A stretch of DNA of 64,000 nucleotides. Source: Sphingobium sp. AP50 (lineage in GTDB: Bacteria; Pseudomonadota; Alphaproteobacteria; Sphingomonadales; Sphingomonadaceae). The stretch lies in NCBI RefSeq assembly GCF_900109095.1, contig NZ_FNYZ01000001.1:1116001-1180000 (forward strand). The letters are read 5' to 3'. Within the stretch, counting starts at the first letter, position 1. Every line of letters starts with the position of its first letter. Below the pieces are notes generated by a model that was given only the letters and a program-made list of their open reading frames with translations, had not been told where the DNA came from and searched no databases. This document shows positions 33,146 through 43,880 of the stretch, one piece after another. A program made the translations under genes and the position numbers.

Positions 33146-34513
33146 TTAAGCCGGCACGCCGTACAGATCATGATCGTCGGCGTCCTCGATCAGCACGTCG
33201 AATATGTCGCCGGCCTGGCGCCCTTCGCCGACATCGCGCAGGAAGACATTGCCGTCGATTTCCGGCGCGTCGGCCTGACTGCGGGCGGTGGCGCCGATGC
33301 TGCCATCTTCCTCGTCCGGCTCGCCGACCTCATCGAGGATGACGGGCAGGACGCGGCCGATCTTCGCCTGCAACTTGGCGGCGCTGATTGCGGCGGTCTT
33401 TTCCATGATCCGCTGATAGCGTTCTTCCTTGACCTCTTCGGGCACGGCGCCCGGCAAGGCGTTGGCAGGCGCGCCCTCAACCGGTTCGAAGCGGAAGGCG
33501 CCCACGCGGTCGAGCTGCGCTTCTTCCAGCCAGTCGAGCAGATATTGGAAATCTGCTTCCGTCTCGCCGGGGAAGCCGACGACGAAGCTGGAGCGGATCG
33601 CGATATCGGGGCAGATGTCGCGCCATTTGCGGATGCGGTCCAGCACCTTGGCTTCGTTGGCGGGGCGCTTCATGGCCTTCAGCACTGACGGCGAAGCATG
33701 CTGGAAGGGAATGTCGAGATAGGGCGTCAGCAGCCCGTCGGCCATCAGCGGGATGACCTGATCGACATGGGGATAGGGATAGACATAGTGGAGCCGTACC
33801 CATGGCGCCTTGCCATCGGCGGTGCGCAACTGGCCCAGTTCGCGCGCCATGTCGGTCATGTGCGCGCGCACTTCGCGGCCCTTCCACATGCGCGGATCAT
33901 GCCGGGTATCGACGCCATAGGCCGACGTATCCTGGCTGATGACCAGCAATTCCTTGGTGCCGGCCGCGACCAGCTTCTCCGCCTCGCGCAGCACCGCGTC
34001 GATCCGGCGCGACACCAGGTCGCCCCGGATCGAGGGGATGATGCAGAAGGAGCAGCGATGGTTGCAGCCTTCCGAAATCTTGAGATAGCTGTAATGGCGC
34101 GGCGTCAGCTTCAGCCCGCCTTCGGGGACCAGGTCGATGAAGGCGTTGGGGATGGGCGGCGATGCGTCATGCACCGCATTGACCACCTGCTCATATTGAT
34201 GCGCGCCGGTGACGGCCAGCACCTGCGGGAATTTCGCGCGGATCACGTCCGCCTCGTCACCCATGCAGCCGGTCACGATGACGCGACCATTCTCCGCCAT
34301 CGCCTCGCCGATAGCCTCCAGCGATTCTTCCTTGGCGGAATCGAGGAAGCCGCAGGTGTTGACCAGCACGACGTCGGCGCCGGCATAGTCGGCGGACATC
34401 TGATAGCCGTCGGACCGCAGCTTGGTCAGGATACGTTCGGAGTCGACCAGATTCTTGGGACAGCCGAGCGAAACCATGCCGATTTTCGGCGCGTCTGGGA
34501 TTTTGGTTGCCAT
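33146..34513 (-). CDS. rimO: Ribosomal protein S12 methylthiotransferase RimO
   Basis: A 455-residue protein from ATG 34513 ([20 protein letters not shown]). The N-terminal UPF0004 domain carries three Cys (LGCPKN, NTCGFLD, TGCMGD). The radical-SAM domain has [15 protein letters not shown], the CxxxCxxC cluster. A C-terminal TRAM domain follows (about residues 385-455). It installs the methylthio group on Asp of ribosomal protein S12. It lies downstream of the TonB receptor but behind a terminator. Confidence 0.97.
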   Translation of the reverse strand: MATKIPDAPKIGMVSLGCPKNLVDSERILTKLRSDGYQMSADYAGADVVLVNTCGFLDSAKEESLEAIGEAMAENGRVIVTGCMGDEADVIRAKFPQVLAVTGAHQYEQVVNAVHDASPPIPNAFIDLVPEGGLKLTPRHYSYLKISEGCNHRCSFCIIPSIRGDLVSRRIDAVLREAEKLVAAGTKELLVISQDTSAYGVDTRHDPRMWKGREVRAHMTDMARELGQLRTADGKAPWVRLHYVYPYPHVDQVIPLMADGLLTPYLDIPFQHASPSVLKAMKRPANEAKVLDRIRKWRDICPDIAIRSSFVVGFPGETEADFQYLLDWLEEAQLDRVGAFRFEPVEGAPANALPGAVPEEVKEERYQRIMEKTAAISAAKLQAKIGRVLPVILDEVGEPDEEDGSIGATARSQADAPEIDGNVFLRDVGEGRQAGDIFDVLIEDADDHDLYGVPA

Positions 34514-34580
34514 GATCGCCGCGCACATAGGGATTTTTGCGCCAAATGTCACGGGGGCGTCATGCATGTTGGTCGCAAAG

Positions 34581-34610
34581 AAAAAGGGCGCGCTTTGATA
34601 GCGCGCCCTT
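34581..34610 (-). terminator. Terminator of the TonB-dependent receptor gene
   Basis: GGGCGCGCT (34586-34594) and AGCGCGCCC (34600-34608) form a perfect 9-bp stem with a 5-nt loop. Read on the minus strand, the stem is followed by TTTTT (34585-34581). Confidence 0.9.
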
Positions 34611-34634
34611 CCATTCGATAAGCGACTGGATCGC

Positions 34635-37457
34635 TTACATTTTATAGGACAGGCGCAGATAACCGAACTGGCCCGGCACATCATAGCTGGTCGTATCGAA
34701 GTTCGCGCCGTCACAGGTGCCGCACAGCGGCGGGTCCTGATTGAACAGATTGTTGACGCCCAGCGTGAAGCGCGCGCGGTGGTCCATCCAGTCGGGCGAG
34801 AAATAGGCCTGAATGTCGCCATAGAAGGTCGCCTTCATGACATTGCCATCGCCCTCGGTGACTTTGCTCAGATAGCGGCCGGTGAAGGACAGGCCATAGC
34901 CTTCGGTCGAATAGTCCAGCGTCGCATTCGCCTTGAAGTGGGGATAGGCCTGATCGCTCGATCCGCAACGTTCCGTGCCAGCGCACTTGATCGTCGGCGC
35001 GCCCAGATCGGCTGGCGGCTTGATGTTGTACTTCAGCAGATAGGCGGCGTTGACGTTCAGGCCGATCGATCCGTTGCCGACCATCTTCGACCGATAGTTC
35101 AGCGTGCCGTCGATCCCGTCGGTTTCGATCGCGTTGAGGTTTTGCAGTACGCCGTTGATGCCCGCCACCGCGCCGCTGCCGGTACGGGTGATCGCAGCGC
35201 AACTGATCGGATCAGCCTCGAACGCGCAGCGTTGCAGCGTGAGCGAGGCGGGCACCGAGTCGATCGCGTTCTTCAGCGTGATGGTGTAATAATTGACCTC
35301 GATGCTGAACTGGCTGGCGAAACTGTCGCGCGCCCAGGCGGGGCTGTAGACGCCGCCCGCTGTCCAGGTCTTGGACGTTTCCGGCTTCAGGCCGGTAAAG
35401 CCCTGCGAGAAGACGCCGAGCTGGCCGCCCTGCGGTTCGGCATAGCTGCCGGTGTCTGGTACGCCATTGGCGATACAATTCGCCCGCACGGTGGCATTGG
35501 TCTGCCAGGCGCTGCCCGGTACGTTGGTGCAGGGATCGTTGATCGTCGCGTCGGTGCGGGAGCGGCCGGCATAGAGTTCGCCGATGCTGGGCGCGCGCAG
35601 GCTTTCGGCATAACCGCCGCGTAGCAACAGGTCACGGGTCGGCTTCCACAGGCCCGACACGGTGTAAGTCGTGTTGCTGCCGAAGCTGCTGTAATTGGAA
35701 TGGCGCACCGCGCCGTCCAGCTCCAGCTTCTGGAAGAAGGGCGTATTGGCCAGGATGGGGATGCGAATTTCGCCATAGACTTCATCGACATTGAAGCCGC
35801 CGCGCGCAGGACTGGTCGGCACGTCCGCACCCAGGCCCGCGGTGATGATCGGATCGGGCGTGTAGGACGCCTGCTGGTCGCGATGTTCATAGCCGATCGC
35901 GAAGCCCACGGCACCGGCCGGCAGGTCGAACAGGTCGCCCGACAGGTTGGCGGTGACGTCCCACAATTCCTGTTCGCTGCGGTCGCGCTCGTCAAAGGTC
36001 ACATAGTCGAGCATCGCCTGGGTGATGGAGCCAGCGCCGCCGAAGATGTTGAACGGCACGCAGGCGCCGGTGCAGTCTGCGACCGGGCCGAGCGCCTGCG
36101 CCAGCTTTGCGGCATTCAGGTTGCCGGTGAAGGTCTGGTGCGCATTGTTGGTGCCATAGCTGCCGTTGACGTCCCAATACCATTTATGCTCGCCGACATC
36201 GAATGTGCCCTCCAGCGTGGCCGCCATGGTCAGCGTGTCGACTTCCTGGCTGAAGATGCGCGGCCCGCCCTCCACGAAGCGGCGACGGATGGTCGAATAA
36301 TTGGCCTCGTTGCCGTCCGCGCCGGACGACAGGGTGACGCCGAACGGGTTGTAGGGATTGGTGGAATGAACCGAAATGGTGTCGAGCAGATTGCCGTTGC
36401 CCGCATCCGGCCCGATGAACAGCGGAAGGAACGCCGCCTGCGTGGTCGATTCACGATGCTGATAGACCAGTCGGGTGCGCAAGCTGACCGCGTCGGAAAA
36501 TTCGAACTTGCCGTTCAGGAAGGCGCCATAGCGTTCGGAAGGCGTCAGCAGATAATTATAGGGCGCGAAATTGAAGGAGTCGGTCGAGCTATTATAGGCG
36601 CGATAGTCGCCCTCCACCGGTGCGCGACCGATGATCGGATTACTGAGCGTCAGGCTGCGGCCCAGCACGTCGTAACGGCCATTGGGTGTGGCGCTGGAAC
36701 AGCCGCCATCGGCGCAACTGCTGCCGCCTGCGGCGGGCCATTGCGAGATGGAGCGGTCGGCCGTGCTGACCCCTTCCTGCTTCACATAATTGCCGCCGAA
36801 GACGATCGATACGCGATCTGCCTGAATGCCGTAGCTGGCATTGATGTCATAGGTATGCCCGTCGCCCTGACGGAAGGTGCCGAACTGGGCCGACATGTCG
36901 AGGCCCTTTTGCGACTGGCGGGTGATGATGTTCACCACGCCCGCCACCGCATCCGAACCATAAAGTGGGGAGGCGCCCGATTGCAGCACTTCCACCCGCT
37001 CGATCATGCTTTGCGGGATGGTGTTGAGGTCGACCGAGGCCGGGATGCCGCCCGCTGCCGATCCGTTGACGTAACGCATGCCATCGACCAGCACGAGCGT
37101 CCGCTTGGCGCCGAGATAGCGAAGGTCGATTTCGGCCGAGCCGGAGCTGACGCCGGTACCGTCGGGCGGGCCGCCGATATTGCCGGCATTGTTGGTCTTG
37201 GTATTGAGGCCGCCGGCCGCGCTGGGGATGCGTTGCAGCACATCGGCGATCGAGGTCAGGCCGGTGCGGGCGATCGCCTGCTGGTCGACCGTCACGATCG
37301 GCTTGTCCTGTTCCAGCGGATTCTGGCGGATGCGGGAACCGGTGACGATGATGGCGGTGCCATCGTCGGCCTGTGGTTCGACTTGGGCAAAGGCGGGAAT
37401 GGTCCAGGCGACGACCGACAGGACGACGCCACATTGCAAGGCACTTTTAAAGCGCAT
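34635..37457 (-). CDS. TonB-dependent outer-membrane receptor
   Basis: A 940-residue protein with a Sec signal ([19 protein letters not shown]). A probable TonB-box-like IIVTGSR follows at about residue 36. The plug domain has [43 protein letters not shown] and GVVNIITR. The remainder is a 22-strand beta-barrel, ending in the typical aromatic-rich C-terminus [12 protein letters not shown]. The length and the plug wording fit the large sphingomonad receptors for carbohydrates, peptides or catechol-type ligands; the substrate is unknown. No regulator or transporter gene is adjacent. A hairpin holds the Shine-Dalgarno sequence upstream. Confidence 0.95.
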   Translation of the reverse strand: MRFKSALQCGVVLSVVAWTIPAFAQVEPQADDGTAIIVTGSRIRQNPLEQDKPIVTVDQQAIARTGLTSIADVLQRIPSAAGGLNTKTNNAGNIGGPPDGTGVSSGSAEIDLRYLGAKRTLVLVDGMRYVNGSAAGGIPASVDLNTIPQSMIERVEVLQSGASPLYGSDAVAGVVNIITRQSQKGLDMSAQFGTFRQGDGHTYDINASYGIQADRVSIVFGGNYVKQEGVSTADRSISQWPAAGGSSCADGGCSSATPNGRYDVLGRSLTLSNPIIGRAPVEGDYRAYNSSTDSFNFAPYNYLLTPSERYGAFLNGKFEFSDAVSLRTRLVYQHRESTTQAAFLPLFIGPDAGNGNLLDTISVHSTNPYNPFGVTLSSGADGNEANYSTIRRRFVEGGPRIFSQEVDTLTMAATLEGTFDVGEHKWYWDVNGSYGTNNAHQTFTGNLNAAKLAQALGPVADCTGACVPFNIFGGAGSITQAMLDYVTFDERDRSEQELWDVTANLSGDLFDLPAGAVGFAIGYEHRDQQASYTPDPIITAGLGADVPTSPARGGFNVDEVYGEIRIPILANTPFFQKLELDGAVRHSNYSSFGSNTTYTVSGLWKPTRDLLLRGGYAESLRAPSIGELYAGRSRTDATINDPCTNVPGSAWQTNATVRANCIANGVPDTGSYAEPQGGQLGVFSQGFTGLKPETSKTWTAGGVYSPAWARDSFASQFSIEVNYYTITLKNAIDSVPASLTLQRCAFEADPISCAAITRTGSGAVAGINGVLQNLNAIETDGIDGTLNYRSKMVGNGSIGLNVNAAYLLKYNIKPPADLGAPTIKCAGTERCGSSDQAYPHFKANATLDYSTEGYGLSFTGRYLSKVTEGDGNVMKATFYGDIQAYFSPDWMDHRARFTLGVNNLFNQDPPLCGTCDGANFDTTSYDVPGQFGYLRLSYKM

Positions 37458-37463
37458 GTTACA

Positions 37464-37487
37464 CCCCTCTATAAGACCGGTGAGGGG
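37464..37487 (-). promoter_or_regulatory. Leader hairpin holding the receptor's Shine-Dalgarno
   Basis: CCCCTC (37464-37469) and GAGGGG (37482-37487) are complementary. In the minus-strand transcript, the GAGGGG that sits 6 nt before the ATG pairs with an upstream CCCCTC. The stem is only 6 bp plus an imperfect ACA/TGT extension, so stability is uncertain. Confidence 0.4.
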
Positions 37488-37599
37488 AGTGTTTCCGTTC
37501 TACTACAGCAAGGCAATCGGGGCGGGGTGAATGTAGCGCGAATTTTGCAATATGTTGCCGGTTCGCAACAAACGCGAACGATCCGTCTCTGCTGATGCT

Positions 37600-38658
37600 C
37601 TATTCGTCGGCGGGCGCCTTCCGATCCTGTCCTTCGTCCACGATTTCGATGATGCAGTCGCCGGTCTGGAGCCTTTGCGCCGCGTCCTCCCAGAAGCCGA
37701 TCGGCCGGTCCTCGCGATAGATGCGCACGCCGAGGCCGGTGCGGATGGCGGACAAGGGGCTGCCTATTTCCTGCGGCAGGACAGGGCGTTCGTTCAGCTT
37801 CACACGCCCGCCCGACGCCGCCAGATCGGCCATATAATCGGCGATATGCCGGCCGCTGGTGCTGCCCGCCAGCAGCAGGCCGGCGAAACTGACCGGGTTG
37901 ATCACCGTGGTCGCGCCCGCCTGCCGTGCGGGCAGTTCATTATCCTCGTTCCGCACGACGATGCTGATCGGCAGGCGCGGGGCGAGGTGGCGGGCAGTGA
38001 GCGTGATTAGGATCGACGTGTCGTCGCGCCCGGCCGACACGATCATGCTGCGGGCGCGGTGGATGGCCACGTCCTTCAGCGTGCGGTCGCGGGTGGAATC
38101 GCCGCATAATATATTGCAGCCCTGCGCTTCGGCCAGCGCCAGCGCCTTTTCGCTGCCGTCGATCACGACGATCTCGCGCGGGTCTACGCCGCGCGCCAGC
38201 AGTTCGTTTACCGCTTCCTGCCCGCTGGTGCCGAAACCGGTGACGATGATGTGATTATGCAGGTCTGCCTGAATACGCGCCATGCGCCACCTGTAGAGGA
38301 TGTTGCGGAAAAAGAGATTATAGGCCGTGCCAAGGAAGATCAGCCAGACGAACAGCCGGATCGGCGTCACGAAAATCGATTCGAACAGCCGCGCTTCGGG
38401 CGTGACCGGCACGATATCGCCATAGCCGACCGTGGTGACGGTTACCGTGGTAAAATAGAGGACATCGATGAAACTGATCTGATTGTCATAATTGTCCTTC
38501 AGCCCGTCGCGCCCGAACCAGTGGAGCGCCAGCACCACGCCGATCAGCCCGAACACCAGCGCCACGCGCCATGTCAGGTCCGCCCAGATCGGCAGGCCGG
38601 ATCGCCGCCGCAGGAACCCGGCCGTGGGGGAGGAGGCGGGCGGCCGGTCGATCCTCAT
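37600..38658 (-). CDS. Potassium channel with TrkA-type RCK domain
   Basis: A 352-residue protein. Two transmembrane helices flank a pore loop with the selectivity filter TTVTTVGYGD. Helix 1 is WRVALVFGLIGVVLALHWF and helix 2 is RLFVWLIFLGTAYNLFF. The cytoplasmic RCK (TrkA-N) domain has HIIVTGFGTSGQEAVNELLA, a Rossmann nucleotide/ion-binding site, then ILCGDSTRDRTL. A C-terminal TrkA-C-like subdomain follows. It would form a tetrameric K+ channel gated by ligand. The ATG overlaps the stop of the LytM gene by four bases. Confidence 0.92.
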   Translation of the reverse strand: MRIDRPPASSPTAGFLRRRSGLPIWADLTWRVALVFGLIGVVLALHWFGRDGLKDNYDNQISFIDVLYFTTVTVTTVGYGDIVPVTPEARLFESIFVTPIRLFVWLIFLGTAYNLFFRNILYRWRMARIQADLHNHIIVTGFGTSGQEAVNELLARGVDPREIVVIDGSEKALALAEAQGCNILCGDSTRDRTLKDVAIHRARSMIVSAGRDDTSILITLTARHLAPRLPISIVVRNEDNELPARQAGATTVINPVSFAGLLLAGSTSGRHIADYMADLAASGGRVKLNERPVLPQEIGSPLSAIRTGLGVRIYREDRPIGFWEDAAQRLQTGDCIIEIVDEGQDRKAPADE

Positions 38659-39722
38659 GCCGGGGGAAGCTGGCCTATGGGGTTCACCGGCACGCGGTCC
38701 TTGCGCAGTTCGAAATGCAGCTTGGGCTTGCTGGCATAGCCGGTGTCGCCGGTCAGGCCGATGACCTGTCCCTTGCTGATCTTTTGCCCGCGCACGACAT
38801 CGACACGGCTGGCATGGCCATAGGCGCTGACCCAGCCGCCGCCATGGTTGATCAGCACCAGCCCGCCGAACACCGCTACCTTATCTCCGGCATAGGCGAC
38901 GACGCCGTCGGCCGACGCGCGGATCGGCGTGCCCACCGGCGCCGCAATATCGATGCCATTATTCTTCGCGCCGCTTTCGCCGGGGCCGAAGCGGGACAGG
39001 ATCATGCCCTTGACCGGCCAGGCGAAGCTGCCGGCGAAGCGGGCGGGTTGGGCGATGGGGACGTTGGTCGGCAGCGGTTTGGTGCCGGTCGATGCCGCCA
39101 GATGGGGCGTATTGTCGGCGATGGCGGGCTGGCCGCCGGTCAGCACATCATCAATATCGATGCGGAAGGCGGCGGCGCGTCGTTCCATGCTCGGCGGCAC
39201 GGCTGGGGATGGGGTGGCGCTGGCACCGGGCAGCAGCAGGCGCTGGCCGCGCCGCAGCACATAGGGTTCCTCCAGCCCGTTCGCGTCGACAATCTGCCGC
39301 CATGGCACGCCATAGGCGGAAGCGATCGCGATGCCCGTCTCGCCCTCCGCCACCAGATGATAGCGGCCGCCGGGGATGGCCAGCCTTTGCCCCGCGCGCA
39401 GCATATAGGGCGCGGTCAAGCCATTGGCCCGCGCGATCGCTTCGGACCCGGCGCCGGTGCGATTGCCTACGCCACGCAGCGTATCGCCGGGCTGGACGAC
39501 ATAGGTGGAGGCCGACACCGGCCGGGCATTGGCGACGACCTGCTGCGCGGTCCAGACCGGCTCGGGTTCGGCCAGCTTCACGCTGGAAGCGTCCCCGTCC
39601 ATCCGGGGCGGCGGGGTGTAGGATGGCGCGGGTTGGGCGCGATCAGCCTGATGGGGAATGCAACCGGCCAGCATCAGCGAACCGGAGGACAGGATGAGAA
39701 GAGAGAAAGGCAGGCGCTGCAT
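38655..39722 (-). CDS. NlpD-like LytM/LysM lipoprotein
   Basis: A 355-residue lipoprotein (signal ending LMLAGC). Two LysM domains follow: YVVQPGDTLRGVGNRTGAGS and YHLVAEGETGIAIASAYGVP. The M23/LytM domain occupies the last 120 residues. In active M23 enzymes the first metal ligand is a His in the H-x-G-x-D motif; here the sequence is KNNGIDIAAPVG, with Asn in place of His, as in NlpD and EnvC. It also has WVSAYGHASRVDV and KLHFELRKD. This indicates a non-catalytic activator of an amidase (AmiC-like) at division. The channel gene that follows overlaps by four bases. Confidence 0.9.
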   Translation of the reverse strand: MQRLPFSLLILSSGSLMLAGCIPHQADRAQPAPSYTPPPRMDGDASSVKLAEPEPVWTAQQVVANARPVSASTYVVQPGDTLRGVGNRTGAGSEAIARANGLTAPYMLRAGQRLAIPGGRYHLVAEGETGIAIASAYGVPWRQIVDANGLEEPYVLRRGQRLLLPGASATPSPAVPPSMERRAAAFRIDIDDVLTGGQPAIADNTPHLAASTGTKPLPTNVPIAQPARFAGSFAWPVKGMILSRFGPGESGAKNNGIDIAAPVGTPIRASADGVVAYAGDKVAVFGGLVLINHGGGWVSAYGHASRVDVVRGQKISKGQVIGLTGDTGYASKPKLHFELRKDRVPVNPIGQLPPA

Positions 39723-39804
39723 CGTCCTTCATTTACCGTATCCGGTAATGGTTTCCAGCCCTTAACCATCATGCTCGCTTGCCACCGGTCCGAAACGGGA
39801 CTCA

Positions 39805-40506
39805 CTATAGCAACCCCTGCGCCCGCAGGCTGCTGTGTCCGCTCGCGGCGATGATGATATGATCGTGCACCGCGATGCCCAGACGCTTGCCGGCGTCGAT
39901 GATCTGCCGGGTGATGTCGATATCCTGCCGACTGGGGGAGGGATCTCCCGATGGATGATTGTGGACCAATATCAAAGCCGCCGATCCCAGTTCCATCGCG
40001 CGTTTGATGACTTCCCGCACATAGATGGCGGCCTGATCGATCGATCCGACGCCCATATGATCGTCGCGGATCAGCATGTTGCGGCTGTTCAGGTGTAGTA
40101 CGCGCACCCGTTCCACCCCCAGATAGGCCATGTCCGCCCGCAGATAGTCGAGCAGCGCCTGCCAGCTTGCCAGCACCGGGCGCGCGGCGACTTCGTTGCG
40201 CAGCAGGCGCAGCGCGGTCGCCTGCACGATCTTGATCGCGGCGACGCTGGTGTCGCCCATGCCGGGCACACGGGCGATCGCCTGCCAGTCCGCGCTCATC
40301 AGGCCGCCGATCCCGCCGAAGCTGCGCAGCAATTCCTTGGCCAGCGGCTTGGTGTCGCGGCGGGGGATGGCCAGCGCCAGCAGATATTCGATCAGTTCAT
40401 GATCATGCAGCCCAACGCCGCCAGTCTCGGCCAGTTTCTGGCGCAAGCGGGCGCGGTGGCCCGCGCCGTCATGCGTGGCTTTTGCATCCTCGTCGGCCAA
40501 ATCCAC
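39805..40506 (-). CDS. radC: RadC family JAB/MPN metalloprotein
   Basis: A 233-residue protein if started at GTG 40506 (GGGGGG immediately upstream); a TTG at 40557 gives 17 more residues. A helix-hairpin-helix region (GIGGLMSADWQAIARVPGMG) precedes the JAB domain with the metal-binding signature ILVHNHPSGDPSPS. RadC-type proteins are conserved, but their role in DNA repair is disputed. The C-terminal VHDHIIIAASGHSSLRAQG completes the domain. It is divergent from the YdbH operon. Confidence 0.9.
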   Translation of the reverse strand: MDLADEDAKATHDGAGHRARLRQKLAETGGVGLHDHELIEYLLALAIPRRDTKPLAKELLRSFGGIGGLMSADWQAIARVPGMGDTSVAAIKIVQATALRLLRNEVAARPVLASWQALLDYLRADMAYLGVERVRVLHLNSRNMLIRDDHMGVGSIDQAAIYVREVIKRAMELGSAALILVHNHPSGDPSPSRQDIDITRQIIDAGKRLGIAVHDHIIIAASGHSSLRAQGLL

Positions 40507-40646
40507 GCCCCCCGTTGCGGTGTTTGAAAGGCTATGCGTTGCGGAATCGCGGGGCAAGGATATTTAAAAGGATATTTCCGCCGTGCAGGACGTTATGGTC
40601 CCGTTACGGACGGATGCGTCGCAGTAAGCCGGGGTTGGCCATAGGC

Positions 40647-43600
40647 ATGGAAGAACAGGACGGCGAAGACACGGTTCGCCGGGCATGGTTGCGCTGGCTG
40701 GGCGTGGGCACGGGGTCATTGGCGCTGGTGCTGGTCGGCCTGTGGACGCAGCGCGCGCCGATTGCCGAGAATTTCGTCAGCCGCGAACTCAACCGGCGGG
40801 GCGTTCAGGCCAATTATGATCTGGTTGATGTCGGCTTTCGCACCCAGCGGATCGAAAATATCGTGCTGGGCGATCCCGCCCGGCCGGATCTGACCGCCCG
40901 CTGGGTGGAGGTGGACATCGCCTTTGCCGGATTGACGCCGCAAGTGGCGGCGGTGCGGGCCAGCGGCGTGCGGCTGCGCGGCTCCTATCGCGACGATGTG
41001 CTGCGACTGGGCGAACTGGACAAGTTTCGCGATCCCGATTCGACCGCGCCGTTCAGCCTGCCCGACATATTGGTCTCGCTGGCCGACGCGCGCATGACGC
41101 TGGATACCGATGCCGGGCGCGTGGGCATGCAACTGGACGGCAGCGGCAATCTCCAGTCCGGTTTCCATGGACGGCTCGCCGCCGCCATGCCGCGCGCCGC
41201 GCTGCCCGGATGCGGCCTCACCATGGCGCGGGCGATGGTCGCCATCGCCATGCAACAGGGGCAACCGCATCTGAGCGGGCCGATCAGCGCCGATGCGATG
41301 GCCTGCCGCAGCGCTGGCGCTGCGATTGCCCGGCCCAGGGCGGTCGTGGACCTGACGCTGGGCAAGGCGCTCGAACGCTGGACCGGCCATGTCGACCTGT
41401 CGGGACAGGCGCTAAAGGGCAGCGGTCTGGTGCTGGCGTCGCCGGATGGGCGGATCGATTTTGACGGCACGGCGCAGCGGACAGCCGGGCGCGTCCGGAT
41501 GGGTGCGCGGGCGCTGACGGGGCAGGGCGCGCTGTTGCGCGACGCCGCGCTGACCGGCGACTGGTCGGTCGGCAAGGACGGCGCCAGCCTGAAGGGGCAG
41601 ATTGCCGGGCAGGATCTGCATCTGGCCGGGCGCGATCCGCTGGCCGGGCTGCGTGCTTCGGCTGCCGGAACGCCGGTCGCACCACTTGCCGCAAAACTGG
41701 CCGATGCGGTGGATAAGGCGGGCGCCCATAACCGGCTGCAAACCCGCTTCGCGCTGGTTCAGAAGACGGGCGGCGGCAGTCTTGTCATCACCGATGGCGG
41801 GCTGGAGGCGAGGAGTGGTGCGCGCATTGGTCTGGGCGCCGACAGCCGGTTGGCCCTGACTTGGCCGGGCAAGGCCGCGGCGATAGACTGGGCACTGGAT
41901 GGCGCGGTGACGACGGATGGCGGTGGCCTGCCTCGCGCCGCGCTCAAGCTGGCGCGGCGGCCGGGCGGCGGCTTTGGCGGGCAATTATTCGTCGATCCCT
42001 ATGCGGCGGGAGACGCGCGGCTGGCGCTCGATACGGTGCGCTTTACCGCTGATCGTAACGGCGCGACCCGGTTCGCGACAACGGCGGTGCGGCTGGACGG
42101 GCCTTTGCCCGATGGCCATGTGCGCGGCCTCAGCCTGCCGGTCGAAGGGCGGATCGCCGCCAATGGCGCAATCGCGATCAATCCGGGCTGCGTACCGCTT
42201 TCGCTGGTGGAGGCGCGCTATGGCAATTTCGCGCTCGGCCAGACGCGCCAGACCCTGTGCCCGGTGGACGGCGGCGCGATGATCGCTACCGGTCCGTCCG
42301 GTGTCAGCGGCGGGGCGGCGATCCGCGATCTGGCGCTGACCGGGCGGAGCGGTGACAGCCTGATGCACCTGACCGCCGATCAGGCGCAGGTGCGGCTGGG
42401 CAAGACCGGCTTTGCCATGACCAATGCCGCGCTGGCGATCGGCCCGCAGGACGCGCCGGTGCGCCTGTCCGCCGCGACGCTGGACGGGGCGATGATCGCC
42501 AGCGGCTTTGGCGGTAAGGTCAGCGGCGCGGGCGGGCAGATCGGCACTGTGCCGCTGATCGTGGAGCAGGGCGTGGGCGACTGGCGCTTCGCCAGCGGCG
42601 CGCTGAGCTTCAAGGCGGCGATGACCGTGCGCGATGCGCAGGCGACGGCCCGCTTCCATCCCATGCCCGTGCCCGATTTCGCCCTGACGCTGAAGGATGG
42701 CCGCATCGCCGCCACCGGGACGCTGACGGCGCCGCAGGGCGACGCGGCCGTGGCGAAGCTGGACATCGCGCATGATCTGTCCAGCGGGAAGGGGCATGCC
42801 GACCTGACCGTGCCGGACTTGCGGTTCAACGCCAGCCTCCAGCCAGAGCAGATCACGCCGCTGGCGATGGGCGTGGTCGCCAATGTGAACGCCACCGTCG
42901 CCGGGCAGGGTCGAATCGACTGGACCGGCTCCACCGTCACCAGCAGCGGCACCTTCCGCACCGACAATGCCAATCTCGCCGCCGCCTTCGGTCCGGTGGA
43001 GGGGCTGTCGGGCGAAATCCACTTCACCGACCTTATCAACATGGTCACTGCGCCCGGTCAGCAAGTGACGATCCGCTCCGTCAATCCGGGTGTGGAGGTG
43101 CATGACGGCACGGTCCGTTACCGGCTGGAAGCGGGGCAGAAGGTGCGGATTGAAGGGGGCGGATGGCCCTTTTCCGGTGGAAAGCTGGAATTGCTGCCGA
43201 CGACGATGGATTTTTCCGCCGATGTCGACCGCTATCTGACCTTCCGGGTGATCGGTCTGGACGCGGGTGCCTTCATTCAGGCGATGGAACTGGACAATGT
43301 GTCGGCGACCGGCACGTTCGACGGCATCATGCCGCTGATCTTCAATGCAAAGGGCGGGCGAGTCGCCGGTGGCGTGCTGGTCGCCCGGCAACAGGGCATG
43401 CCTCCGCTGATCATGCCCGAAGGCGTGCTGCCGGTGATCCCCTGCGATCCCACGCGCCAGTCGGGCGTGCTTTCCTATATCGGTCCCGTCTCTAACGAAC
43501 AGGTCGGCGTCATGGGCAAGATGGCCTTCGACGCGCTCAAAGATTTGCAATATAAATGCCTGACCATATTGATGGACGGTGCGCTGGATGGCGAGATGGT

Positions 43601-43880
43601 GACGAATGTCGTCTTCAACGGCGTGAACCGGGGCAAGCTGGGCGATGCGCCGACCGGCATTTCGCGCAGCTTCATCGGTCTGCCCTTCATCTTCAACGTG
43701 CGCATTTCCGCGCCGTTCCGGGGGCTGATGGGCACGGCCCAGTCCTTCATCGACCCGTCGCAACTGATCCAGAACAGCATCGGCGACAAGGTGCAGGGCG
43801 AAATGCGCACGGGTACGCAACAAAATCTTGCGGTTCAGCCTGCGGAAAGCGAAAAGGCGATAAACGGGGAGCCGAAATGA
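40647..43880 (+). CDS. YdbH-family intermembrane lipid transport protein
   Basis: A 1077-residue protein from ATG 40647 (MEEQDGEDTVRRAWLRWLG); ATG 40614 would add 11 residues. A single N-terminal membrane helix (GSLALVLVGLWTQ) anchors it in the inner membrane. The long, beta-rich remainder is an AsmA-like groove. The C-terminal region, with SFIGLPFIFNVRISAPFRG and SFIDPSQLIQ, is the YdbH domain signature. In E. coli, YdbH spans the periplasm to the lipoprotein YnbE and shares lipid-homeostasis work with TamB and YhdP. The neighbours YnbE and YdbL overlap by four bases each and make the call firm. Confidence 0.92.
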   Translation: MEEQDGEDTVRRAWLRWLGVGTGSLALVLVGLWTQRAPIAENFVSRELNRRGVQANYDLVDVGFRTQRIENIVLGDPARPDLTARWVEVDIAFAGLTPQVAAVRASGVRLRGSYRDDVLRLGELDKFRDPDSTAPFSLPDILVSLADARMTLDTDAGRVGMQLDGSGNLQSGFHGRLAAAMPRAALPGCGLTMARAMVAIAMQQGQPHLSGPISADAMACRSAGAAIARPRAVVDLTLGKALERWTGHVDLSGQALKGSGLVLASPDGRIDFDGTAQRTAGRVRMGARALTGQGALLRDAALTGDWSVGKDGASLKGQIAGQDLHLAGRDPLAGLRASAAGTPVAPLAAKLADAVDKAGAHNRLQTRFALVQKTGGGSLVITDGGLEARSGARIGLGADSRLALTWPGKAAAIDWALDGAVTTDGGGLPRAALKLARRPGGGFGGQLFVDPYAAGDARLALDTVRFTADRNGATRFATTAVRLDGPLPDGHVRGLSLPVEGRIAANGAIAINPGCVPLSLVEARYGNFALGQTRQTLCPVDGGAMIATGPSGVSGGAAIRDLALTGRSGDSLMHLTADQAQVRLGKTGFAMTNAALAIGPQDAPVRLSAATLDGAMIASGFGGKVSGAGGQIGTVPLIVEQGVGDWRFASGALSFKAAMTVRDAQATARFHPMPVPDFALTLKDGRIAATGTLTAPQGDAAVAKLDIAHDLSSGKGHADLTVPDLRFNASLQPEQITPLAMGVVANVNATVAGQGRIDWTGSTVTSSGTFRTDNANLAAAFGPVEGLSGEIHFTDLINMVTAPGQQVTIRSVNPGVEVHDGTVRYRLEAGQKVRIEGGGWPFSGGKLELLPTTMDFSADVDRYLTFRVIGLDAGAFIQAMELDNVSATGTFDGIMPLIFNAKGGRVAGGVLVARQQGMPPLIMPEGVLPVIPCDPTRQSGVLSYIGPVSNEQVGVMGKMAFDALKDLQYKCLTILMDGALDGEMVTNVVFNGVNRGKLGDAPTGISRSFIGLPFIFNVRISAPFRGLMGTAQSFIDPSQLIQNSIGDKVQGEMRTGTQQNLAVQPAESEKAINGEPK

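Noticed and set aside
35700..37595. 631-codon plus-strand frame opposite the TonB receptor
   Set aside because: Antisense shadow of a conserved receptor, with no ribosome site or recognisable domain.
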